The position numbers were made by a program, and so were the translations under genes. Of a stretch of 64,000 nt of DNA, positions 55,166 through 64,000 are shown in pieces (the stretch's first letter is position 1; every line of letters starts with the position of its first letter). The notes under the pieces are model-generated. The model searched no databases. It saw nothing but the letters and a program-made list of their open reading frames with translations, and was not told where the DNA came from. Location of the stretch: assembly GCF_037325665.1 (NCBI RefSeq), contig NC_090261.1, forward strand, positions 33,853,291-33,917,290, in the 5' to 3' direction. Source of the stretch: Littorina saxatilis (Eukaryota; Mollusca; Gastropoda; Littorinimorpha; Littorinidae).

Positions 55166-55689
55166 AAGGCACAGTAAGCCTCCCGTAAACCACCACAGAG
55201 CTCCCCGAGCGTCTAAATACAGTACAAGCATACTTCCATTTGAACGCTCACCGAACGGGAACATCCTGGCTGCTTTCTGTCGAGCGTGAGACATTTTCAA
55301 AGAATTTATTTTCGTAGACTAGCTTGTTCGTTAACAACAACGGCGCCTCGTTTTTGCGCTAGACCTAACTTTTAAAATCTAAATAATAAATTGACAGCTT
55401 GTTACACAAACATTCTTTAATCATAAAAGAATTCGTTTTTCATCAAGACAAGATCAGAACAATTCGAAGTTGTGAAAGTTTAAAAAAAAGAAAAGCCCGG
55501 AAGCAGGGTCACGCAAGGGTCGTAGCAGACGAAGGTTTATCAGTGCAAATCGCCGTTCCTCTCAACAGTCAAAAGCCATCGCTAGAGTTCTTGTGAACCA
55601 CAGCCGTTGTTTCGTGCATAAAAAACGTGCTATATCTTGTAGATAAGCACACATCGAGTCGCATTCCCAGCAAACATTGCACCCTCGGA

Positions 55690-55885
55690 TCGCATGCGTA
55701 AAACACTCGGCACGAATTTCTGCACTCGAATCGAGCGCGTCACGCATGCACAAAATCGAACACGGATTTCTGCACTCGAGTCGAGTGCGTATCGCATACG
55801 TGAATGCGACATGCTTTCATGCGTGAAAACGCATGCGATACGCATACGATTTTGTAACTCGTCTCGCATGCGATACGCATGCTTT
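55690..55885. repeat. GCATGCG/GCATACG-rich block
   Basis: Around ten GCATGCG, CGCATAC or CATGCGT words occur in under 200 bases, with duplicated TTTCTGCACTCGA segments. Many words are palindromic, and the central part (GCATGCGATACGCATAC) is partly mirrored. Whether it is a degraded tandem repeat or a binding-site cluster cannot be told from sequence alone. Confidence 0.5.
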
Positions 55886-57046
55886 TTATGACGCTATATT
55901 TCTCGTCATTGTGTGACGCGTTCCTTACGAGCTCTATTTGCATTTGACCTTGGACCTCCATATTAGGTCCAAGATTTGACGTCATTACTGTTGGCGACGA
56001 TGCCCTGTGCAATCTTTTAGCTCACAATCCCTCTGAATCTTTTTAAATTAAAGAAAAGCCAAATTCTCAGTTAAAAAAATGAAAGAAAATCGATGATGAT
56101 CCCACAGAAAACTCAAACTCATGTTTATATTTTATCAGCGCTAATTTCTTTTCGAAACATTTTGCTCCGACATCTTCACTTCCGGTTTTTTGAAATCTTA
56201 TCTCACGACTGGTTTTGCTTGTAGATGACTCTCTAGAATTCACAATCTGTAGATCTGCATTTAAAAGGTAGCATACAGTGTGAGAGAACACTTACAAAGG
56301 TCAAAACTGCGTTTCAGTAACAGAATCAGTGTAAAAGCAGCATTGCAGTGACAATGTCGTCTGCTATTACGAGGGGAAACAACTCTGTTTTCGTTCCTTT
56401 GCAAGCCCGATACTGAAACGGTCAACAAAAATCAGCTGACGACAGGAATGCTTGACAGGTAAGTTTCTTCACTATTTTTGATGTTTTCATTATTTAAGAA
56501 AGTATTTGCAGGCATAGTATCGAAGCATTCTGTTCACTGCACCGCGTATCAAGGTTTGGTAAGTGCAGAGGCGCCGTTTTAAGCCAAGTTAATTGTTTCG
56601 TGAAGTTGAACTGCGAAACAATGATGAATGAAAGGGTCAGTCTTTTACTGTTGAATTCATATTTGTTTATCTGTGCACTGACAAGACAGCTGGGTCGAGA
56701 TATCTGTGACTGGAACGTATTGTTTTGTCAAAAACAAGCTTTCCAACAACCTACATTTCTTGGTTTTTTTTTATGGCAAGCGATTCACAGAGCGCGGCGA
56801 TTCCCAGAGCGCGGCGTGTTGTGCAGCCCAGCGATTTCCAGAGCGCGGCTATTGCTCTCACCAGCGCAGATTGTTGACGCGCTTTATTTTGATTATCAGC
56901 AACATTTTTAACAATTGATTGCACCTACCTCTATTATATTATCTCAAGTGAATCTATACACCAGTTAACAGTTCCAGCGCTTAGATGGAACGAAGAAGGA
57001 ATTACCCGAAAGAGGAGAAAAAACAAACACTCGATAAAAAAACGAT
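55886..57046. other. Unassigned, possible untranslated exon at 56350-56458
   Basis: A strong donor (TTGACAG|GTAAGT) ends a segment at 56458 without an open frame, which could be a 5' untranslated exon for the downstream plus-strand transcript. GAGCGCGGCGATTCCCAGAG-like words repeat three times at 56791-56840. No gene is otherwise supported. Confidence 0.3.
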
Positions 57047-57058
57047 CTGCGCATGCGT
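57047..57058. promoter_or_regulatory. NRF1-type site (partial)
   Basis: TGCGCATGCGTT shares 10 of 12 bases with the palindrome 200 bases downstream. Both sit after similar CGATC words, so the two promoter-like segments (about 57000-57060 and 57200-57260) may be duplicates. Confidence 0.4.
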
Positions 57059-57246
57059 TCAAATCAACCAGAAAAACAAGAAAAATCGCGTATTTGTGTG
57101 CCCGATGAAATCCTTAGAACCTTTACACTCTTTCTTTGGACAATCAAAAGCAACTTCAGGGCTGCAAGACTACAAAATTGCACTTTCTGCAGACTGAATA
57201 TACGCGCTCTAATCAACCGGGGGGAAAAAAAAGAAAAAAACCGATC

Positions 57247-57258
57247 TGCGCATGCGCA
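57247..57258. promoter_or_regulatory. Palindromic NRF1-type site
   Basis: TGCGCATGCGCA is a perfect match to the NRF1/NRF-1-family consensus. Nine bases later comes AAAATGGCTGC, which resembles a YY1 site overlapping a start codon. This arrangement is common at TATA-less housekeeping promoters in animals. It suggests a plus-strand start site near 57250. Confidence 0.5.
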
Positions 57259-57267
57259 AATTCCAAA

Positions 57268-57372
57268 ATGGCTGCTGAAGTGTTAACTGGTGTTACAGTT
57301 ACACCGATTAACAGCGGTTCTGCCGGCGGCACTGTACTCGGATACTTGTTTAAAAATGTCATCCCAGTTTAA
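57268..57372 (+). CDS. Short ORF at promoter-like site, unidentified
   Basis: ATG at 57268 opens MAAEVLTGVTVTPINSGSAG and GTVLGYLFKNVIPV, then TAA at 57372. The context (NRF1-type and YY1-like motifs) argues for genuine transcription, and MAAE is a common animal N-terminus. At 34 residues with no good donor it may be a microprotein, a first exon cut by an unseen splice, or chance. Confidence 0.3.
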   Translation: MAAEVLTGVTVTPINSGSAGGTVLGYLFKNVIPV

Positions 57373-58134
57373 AAACTCAGCTGCTTTCCATATAGTAGAA
57401 GCCATTGCAATGACATGTAGTGATATGACTGCCAAGTATTCAAGGCTGGAACTTAGGCACGTTTTACATCGGCGCAGCGATATATGGTGAACTCAGTTGT
57501 GAGAGTGAGAGAGAGAGAATGGAGCTCTGTTTTTCGTTTTACTGAGTTTTATTTCTCAAATAGATCAGATGGATGTAGCTGTTGTAAACTTTGCGATTGT
57601 GAAGAAAATGTAACAGCAGAATACATCGCGCGCGCGTCGTGAATCGCAGCACTCCTCGTAGCGCTGCGCGTTGTAAGTCGCAACGCTACACAACGCGCCG
57701 CGCGCTGTGAATCCACTTAGTTTTTTTATCCTTGAAGTTGAACTTCTAAGTTGAGTGTTAATATGTGCATTGAATGGGGCGCATTGTATTTTGCTGAAGA
57801 TTCTAGGCGATTTAAGAATCGAGTAGATATTATTTTCCCGGGTATTGGAAATGCCATAATTGTGTTTGCTTATTTGTGACCCAAACTGGTCGATCAAAGT
57901 AGTGTGTTCACTGATGTGAAGTAGAGCAAGAATGAAAAATAGTATAGTAGTATGTTATTTTTAACTTTACGCTCAAGTTCAAATTCTTTGGAATTCAGCG
58001 CACAAGCAAAAAAGAAATCATTTCATGCACTGAGCTTCAATGGTATTTTTGGTGTGTTTTCTCCACTGCATAGTTAGTGGTGTGTGTGTTACTGTCATAA
58101 GACTCACATTATAATTGAAACAGCGCTGCTTAAG
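57373..58134. other. GC-rich then AT-rich unassigned DNA
   Basis: Bases 57625-57715 are rich in GCGCGC, AGCGCTGCGCG and CGCAACGC words and partly self-complementary. The remainder has no recognised feature. Confidence 0.35.
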
Positions 58135-58468
58135 CCCTGTCCAGACTTGGCCGCCGTTTTACGCTCTATGCGCCGCAGGCCGTTTTGTGCTCGTTCGGGA
58201 TTTGCCGAGTGGCCACACATCGACGATTCTTTTTACAACACGGTATCAGTCAAGCGGGTCACCTGACAAGAAGGTTCAGTTGCATTCGACAGCCGCGCCG
58301 CGAGCGGCTGACGTCATCGCTCTGGTTTGCTCTGATTGGTCAAATTTCCGTCGTTCTATGTCTGTGTCATAGAAATTAGAACACGCGCTATTCTTCTGCA
58401 AATAACGCTTCGCGATCATAGCACGCTGCGGCGCGCCGTTTTGAGCATAAGTCAAATGTGGACAGGGT
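58135..58468. mobile_element. MITE-like element with CCCTGTCCA ends and promoter motifs
   Basis: CCCTGTCCAGACTTGGCC at the left and GTCAAATGTGGACAGGG at the right are imperfect inverted ends, with a second inverted pair CCGCCGTTTTACGCTC / GCGGCGCGCCGTTTTGAGC inside. The middle carries TGACGTCA (a CRE) and GATTGG (a reversed CCAAT box). No coding frame. Confidence 0.5.
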
Positions 58469-59168
58469 CTGCCGGGAGTGTCTGGACAGGCCATTAGAGT
58501 TTTAAATCAAATGTGTTTGTGTTGCACAGTGCGTACTGATGTATGCAGGATATTTGAATTATTACAGATGCATACCAGCTGGATCCTGTTGTAACATGTC
58601 ACACCTTGAGATGAGACACCCACAATGGAAACATCACACTCACAGCTGTCTTGAATTGGAAAAGGTCAGTTGCCTCTTTATTATTCATGTACACAGTGTA
58701 TGTGTTTTGTGCTGTGTGTGCAGTTTAAATTTCAAAGATCACTCTGGCTTTCTGTTACTTTTTTGTGTAAAAATGTGTGTATCTGATGGTTTTGGGGGCT
58801 TTATGTTCTAATTTGAACACTTCTGAAGAACGGCATATATACATTATATATTTATATCTAGGTATATGTGTACTTAGGTTTTTTTGTTGCCTCTATAATC
58901 CATTCCATGCTTTAACCATACAGACTCATAATGTGGCTTGTGTGTTTTATGTGATGTTAGTAAGTTGTGGAATTATCTGAGTAATTCTGAGTTACATTAA
59001 AATAAGTAACAGTGTGGCCACTTATGTTTCCAGTACACAGCGGCTGACCATTCGGACCATGTTTCCTATTGGGAATTGATCTTGGCTGTTTCTGTTCTGC
59101 AAAGGTATGATTAAGGCTTCCTTTGATGATGAATGTTTTTGTGTGTGTTTCTGTGTATGTGTCACTGT

Positions 59169-59229
<61 letters not shown>
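59169..59229. repeat. (GT)n microsatellite
   Basis: Uninterrupted GT tract of about 30 units, in an intron of the candidate transcript. Confidence 0.92.
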
Positions 59230-59231
<2 letters not shown>

Positions 59232-59828
59232 TGAATGAAACTTCAGTAATTTATGCTTTCACTTTTCAGAGTTACATGACATACAAGCCAAAATATAATA
59301 TATTTTTTGCTGAAATTTGAATCGATGAATGTCTTTGTAGTCAGTAATTTTCAGGGTTGAAGTTCTGACTCAAAATGACTGTGATTGATCAACTCCATAT
59401 CAGAAATGTTAGTTAGGACAAGTATTATTTAAACTCAATTTAACTGAATTCATGCAGGGAGAGGATTGTTATCACGAAGGTTACCAGTATACCAGGTTTA
59501 TGATTTTTCAAAGTGCACAATCTCTTTTTCAGTGGACCCATTGAACTTCAAGTCCTGCATTTACAATGGTCCAGTGCTGTGTTTATCTGCTAACCTGGTC
59601 ATACCAATGCGTTGTTGTGAACAGGTAAGTAATGCTTTTGCTTGCTTTTTTCTCTTTGGTTTCATCTTCTTATGCAGTTGTCCCTACTTCAGTACCTGTG
59701 TTTTTGGACTGAACATGTAGAGCTCAGAAGTCTCTATGTCATGCTTAAACCACAGGCTAATCCTTTGACTTGCGCACGCATGTGACTGTGTTTAATGGTG
59801 ATGTCTGTAGGTATCTGTATCTAAGTGA

Positions 59829-60237
59829 GGCGGGGATATAGCTCAGTTGGTAGCGCGCTGGATTTGTACTCAGTTGGCCGCTGTCAGCGTGAGTTCGATC
59901 CCAGGTTCGGCGGAAATTTATTTCAGAGTCAACTTTGTGTGCAGACTCTCTTCGGTGTCCGAACCCTCCCCCCGTGTACACTACATTGGGTGTGCACGTT
60001 AAAGATCCCACGATTGACAAAAGGGTCTTTCCTGGCAAAATTGCTTAGGCACAGTTAATAATTGTCTACCTATACCCGTGTGACTTGGAATAATAGGCCG
60101 TGAAAGGTAAATATGCGCCGAAATGGCTGCAATCTACTGGCCGTATACAATTTCATCTCACACGTCATCACTGCAGAGCGCCTAGAACTGTACCCACGGA
60201 ATATGCGCGATATAAGCGTCATTGATTGATTGATAGT
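59829..60237 (+). mobile_element. tRNA-derived SINE, full-length
   Basis: Head GCGGGGATATAGCTCAGTTG with B box GAGTTCGATCCC, then the same body as 34657-35081 and an ATTGATTGATTGAT tail. The two copies differ at only a few percent of positions by eye and mainly in the G-run length, so the family is probably young. Confidence 0.88.
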
Positions 60238-60705
60238 TATGATTTTAAATGAGTAACAGTGTGTCTGTTTATGATTGCAGTACACACGTTATGGCCAACC
60301 ATCCTGATGATGTTTCCCTGTGGAGAGATCCTTTCTGTTTCTGTTCCCCAAAAGGGTTGACTGCGGCTTTCAATAATGGTATGTTTGATTTTGTTTTGTT
60401 TTTCTCAGCTATTGCTTTCAGCATGCAGGGTAGTCAGGCTTGAGTTACAGGCCTAAGAAGATTTTCAATCTTGGCTGTAAATATTATCTTGATTCCTGGT
60501 TAGTGTTGTGGTTGTGCACCAATGTTATTCGACAAAAAGCTTTGGCATTTGAAATATTGGATGCCTTTTTTTGTTGTTTTATGAACCTAAACTGTGCTCT
60601 GAGTCTGACAGTATTTTCAGCCTCCGTCGTAATAGGTCAGGTATGCAGTCTCCAGGCCTGCATATTGAATGTCTATAGTTTTGACCCCATGGAATTTCTG
60701 TAGAT

Positions 60706-61674
60706 ACAAAATTGCGGTGCTACTTGTCTCCAAAAACCTCATCAGAAATAAGAAAATTCGTCCTTAGATCGTGTTTTGTTACATAATTGTTTGCAATCAT
60801 GACTTATATTTGCAACTTTCACAGTTCATGGCTTTATTTTTATGTTTGTGCGAGGATTTACGAAGGAGTGGAAGCACTAACTGACCTGTTTACCCTTACG
60901 ATTTTGGCGTAATTTATTACGATTTTCTGCAAAAAATACGCCATTCCGCTATCCGTGTCAAGACTACGATTTTCATAAATAAAAAAAATGTAAACAAAAA
61001 TCAGTTCACATGTTTGGCATTGGTTTTTTCAATGGCAAAATGGGGTGAAAAAGCACAGGACTGACCAGAGATCATGTCTTGTCTGATGAGACGCTGGAGA
61101 GCCTTATTCTAGTGGTGAAGTCTCGCCCTCACTCATTCGGCAAGCGCAAGTACAGTAGAGAAGCGCTCGACTCACTGAAAAAGGCCTACTACTAGCAAAA
61201 GAAAAAGAATCAGTGATGCATGTGCTTTTGATGTGATCTTCTTTGAAATTATGATGACTACAAAAACTGACTGATGTGTTTTGTTTGTGAATGATGGATT
61301 GCGTTTCGCAGACACAGTTGTCATATGCGTTGTAAATGGCGATGAATGCTGGATGATTACTATTTTTGTGCCAGGATTACTATTTTTGGGGCTGAGCATT
61401 ACTCCAAAACACTTATGGGGGTAAACAGGTCTGCACTAATCACATGACGTCATCAATACTTGTGCTTTCGAGTAACAAGGGTTACCTCCCTTGCATTGAA
61501 ATTGTTGCATCGATTTCGTTGATAATTCGGCTCTCAACACAAATATAAGGGTTCAAGTAGCATGAATCAGGCTTACTTTTCACAGGCATGTCCAATAATT
61601 CACTTTGAAGATAGATTTAGTTAGTCTAGATGGGGTTTTCAGGGGTTTTGGAGACAAGTAGTACCCCAAAATTG
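60706..61674. mobile_element. TIR element with CTACTTGTCTCCAAAA ends
   Basis: CAAAATTGCGGTGCTACTTG at the left pairs with CAAGTAGTACCCCAAAATTG at the right, continued by TCTCCAAAAACC / GGGTTTTGGAGA. A second element (60894-61430) lies inside. No transposase frame. Confidence 0.65.
60894..61430. mobile_element. Nested MITE with ACCTGTTTACCC ends
   Basis: ACCTGTTTACCCTTACGATT and its inverted counterpart ending GGGGGTAAACAGGT bound 537 bases, flanked by CTG on both sides. It is inserted in the element at 60706-61674. Confidence 0.65.
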
Positions 61675-62385
61675 TTTTTTGGCCAAAACATATTGACCCA
61701 CATATATTTTTAATTCATGCAGGTCCAACTGGCTGATTGTCCTCTGTGTCTGGGATGAACACGGCTCTGAAATGCACTTTAGATTTATTCGTGAACTTAC
61801 ATGTAAAAAAGACCAACTGATGTAAAAGGAAATTATTTATTGACAATGTTCTTTTCTTTTGTGTAGCTTCTCAAGGTGCTGCTAATCGATGCTGTCAACA
61901 CAAATGAGAGACACTGAAACAAGGAAAGTCAGACTCAGAGCCCTGGCAGCCACTTACGTTCCATGTGTTCCCTTGCTGTAGAGTTTCACAAATCAATCTC
62001 AAATAATATTACTGGTGAGTGTTTGTGTTTTACACTTGTTTCGTTTGTGGGTACAATGGAACCTACCTTTCAAAAGATCTTGACTATTAACACAAAAATA
62101 TACTGAAAGCAGATCACGTCCTATGAGAGAAACCATCTTTAAATGGAATTGTTTTCAGACATAATTACATTGTGAACTGAAAACTTGGAAAGCTAGTTTC
62201 TTCAATACAAGGTTCCACTGTACAATTAGCTGCCTGTAAGATAAGTTTCACAGTATTTGCCTGTACTGTCAAGATGTTTTGGCATGATCAGTCACAAATA
62301 ACACTTTTGGAAAGCACTTTGTGTCATCATTCCTGGTTTAAATGTTTGTGTTATAGAAGTTTTCTGAATTATGTGTCCCTGATTT

Positions 62386-63203
62386 TTGACTCACATGCGA
62401 AGCAAAAGTGAGTCTATGTACTCGCCCGAGTCGTCCGTCCGTCCGTCCGTCCGGAAAACTTTAACGTTGGATATTTCTTGGACACTATTCAGTCTATCAG
62501 TACCAAATTTGGCAAGATGGTGTATGATGACAAGGCCCCAAAAAACATACATAGCATCTTGACCTTGCTTCAAGGTCAAGGTCGCAGGGGCCATAAATGT
62601 TGTCTAAAAAACAGCTATTTTTCACATTTTTCCCATTTTCTCTGAAGTTTTTGAGATTGAATATCTCACCTATATATGATATATAGGGCAAAGTAAGCCC
62701 CATCTTTTGATACCAGTTTGGTTTACCTTGCTTCAAGGTCAAGGTCACAAGAGCTCTTCAAAGTTGGATTGTATACATATTTTGAAGTGACCTTGACCCT
62801 GAACTATGGAAGATAACTGTTTCAAACTTAAAAATTATGTGGGGCACATGTTATGCTTTCATCATGAGACACATTTGGTCACATATGGTCAAGGTCACTT
62901 TGACCCTTATGAAATGTGACCAAAATAAGGTAGTGAACCACTAAAAGTGACCATATCTCATGGTAGAAAGAGCCAATAAGCACCATTGTACTTCCTATGT
63001 CTTGAATTAACAGCTTTGTGTTGCATGACCTTGGATGACCTTGACTTTGGGTCAAGGTCACATGTATTTTGGTAGGAAAAATGTGTAAAGCAGTTCTTAG
63101 TGTATGATGTCATTGCTAGGTTTAGTTATTTGACCTTGACCCTGAAGGTCAAGGTCATGTCAAGGTCAAGCATGTGAGTCGTATGGGCTTTGCCCTTCTT
63201 GTT
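62386..63203 (-). repeat. TCAAGGTCA-rich dispersed repeat, copy 3 (full length)
   Basis: Reverse-oriented full copy: left TGACTCACATGCGAAGC, right AGCATGTGAGTCGTATGGGC and TTTGCCCTTCTTG. It has about ten exact TCAAGGTCA/TGACCTTGA words, some overlapping as TCAAGGTCAAGGTCA. It is intronic in the candidate transcript. Confidence 0.82.
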
Positions 63204-63315
63204 ATCTTATGTTGTAATACAGGCTTTGTGTTTGTATTCATGTGTGTGTTACTTTGTATGTGAAGGAAGCTTTGAAGAATCAGCTAATATTGAGCTCCTT
63301 ATTTTCTATTTCTTA

Positions 63316-63725
63316 TCAAATAACCAAAGGGAAGTAATCGCTCAATGCATACGACATATTGTGTAATAGAGTAAGCGAGAGTTGTACGGAACCTTTTCTC
63401 CTGGCACCTGAGAGAATAACAAGCATTGAAATGAACATTGAATTTGTTCTGTTTAAAACCAGTCTTGATCTAAGGACTAAGTCCGGTCGAGAATAAAAGC
63501 TGGTTCTTGTATATGACTGTGTAGGTAGGTGTTAGTTGGAGTGCCTTGGAGAATGATGAGCATATGAGCTTGCGGTGATCATCCTTTTTTGAGGATGAAA
63601 GTCGCTTGTTCATGTCAATGCTTGTTATTCTCTCAGGTGCCAGGAGAAAAGGTTCCGTACAACTCTCGCTTACTCTATTACACATGTCGTATGCATTGAG
63701 CGATTATTTCCCTTTGGTTATTTGA
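63316..63725. mobile_element. Foldback MITE with ~120-bp arms
   Basis: TCAAATAACCAAAGGGAAGT and about 120 following bases recur in reverse complement, ending GGTTATTTGA at 63725. A loop of about 170 bases separates the arms. Arm identity is very high, which suggests recent origin. Confidence 0.85.
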
Positions 63726-64000
63726 TATCTTAACATCCCTCTGCCTCATTCTGTTTGACTTTCTATTTCTTATTTTCTGCCTTTCATGGCACTTTTTCAG
63801 TACCATGAGGATGAGTGTAAATAAATTAAAAACATGTACCTATAGTATAAATAAGGGGAGAACTGAAGGAAAATGGCTGTCGTGTGTTCAGGTGGCTTCA
63901 GACTATGTACACTAACTAATGATTTGATAAATTGTTGTTAGTTTCAGGGAAACTCTGTTGGACCTGGGCTGCAGAGGAGAGGTAGCAAATGCAGCCAAGC

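Larger units (their letters stand above)
58568..64000 (+). ncRNA. Candidate multi-exon transcript, poorly coding
   Basis: Exon-like segments with good AG and GT borders: 58568-58664, 59034-59104, 59533-59624, 60281-60378, 61867-62014, and 63948 to beyond the window. The first two join in phase (MSHLEMRHPQWKHHTHSCLE, then YTAADHSDHVSYWELILAV), but the third brings a stop within 20 codons and later joins also fail. This makes a long noncoding RNA or a decayed gene likelier than an intact protein. Exons 59034-59104 and 60281-60378 are related copies with related intron flanks. A small gene with unseen alternative exons cannot be excluded. Confidence 0.35.

Noticed and set aside
1-64000. Retroviral, LTR-retrotransposon or Polinton remains
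   Set aside because: No paired long terminal repeats, no gag, protease, integrase, envelope or capsid-like frames were recognised; the only reverse transcriptase belongs to a LINE.

Overview
This window is animal nuclear DNA, most likely from a gastropod mollusc. The evidence is short exons with GT/AG introns, a readable ciliary gene (IFT43), very high repeat density, long CA/CT microsatellites, and repeat families of a kind I associate with molluscan genomes (tRNA-derived SINEs, a repeat packed with TCAAGGTCA motifs, Helitron-like and P-element DNA). The species assignment is inference only.

Layout. 1-5 kb: microsatellites, tRNA-like SINE remnants, a MITE, a TCAAGGTCA-rich repeat and a nested SINE. 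5-9.8 kb (+): the last four coding exons and 3' UTR of an unidentified small protein gene, with a 5'-truncated L1/Tx1-type LINE in the UTR bounded by an 11-bp target duplication. 10.6-23.7 kb (-): the complete IFT43 gene, ten coding exons joining in phase to 236 residues, with introns carrying a piggyBac-like MITE, LINE tails, Helitron-like elements and hairpin elements. 24-27 kb: a hAT-like MITE and unassigned DNA. 27.2-31.2 kb (-): a five-exon gene model of unknown function with consistent phases. 31.86-35.79 kb: a 3.9-kb foldback element whose centre is a 15-bp minisatellite that changes orientation. 35.8-37.6 kb: a TA-flanked MITE, CT-rich DNA and a truncated SINE.

37.9-46.7 kb (+): an intron-containing P-element (THAP domain plus RNase H-like transposase). 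It is disabled by a few breaks and heavily invaded: one intron holds a MITE split by the TCAAGGTCA repeat, the next holds about six copies of a ~349-bp satellite organised as 698-bp dimers, an inverted copy of the P-element leader, and a nearly whole Tc1-like transposon. 46.9-51.2 kb: GGTACC-rich minisatellites, MITEs, a minus-strand transposase C-terminal remnant and a piggyBac-like N-terminal fragment. 51.9-54.2 kb: one strong minus-strand exon, two tandem ~870-bp repeats and a weak plus-strand exon. 55-64 kb: GCATGCG-rich DNA, a promoter-like segment with a palindromic NRF1-type site beside an ATG, and a chain of well-spliced but poorly coding exons (candidate lncRNA) interleaved with MITEs, a SINE and a third TCAAGGTCA repeat.

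The host genes do not form a pathway that can be shown here; IFT43 is the one firm identification. The stronger structural signals are the nested P-element with its higher-order satellite, the giant palindrome, and the repeat that disperses nuclear-receptor half-sites. No retrovirus, LTR element or Polinton was recognised.
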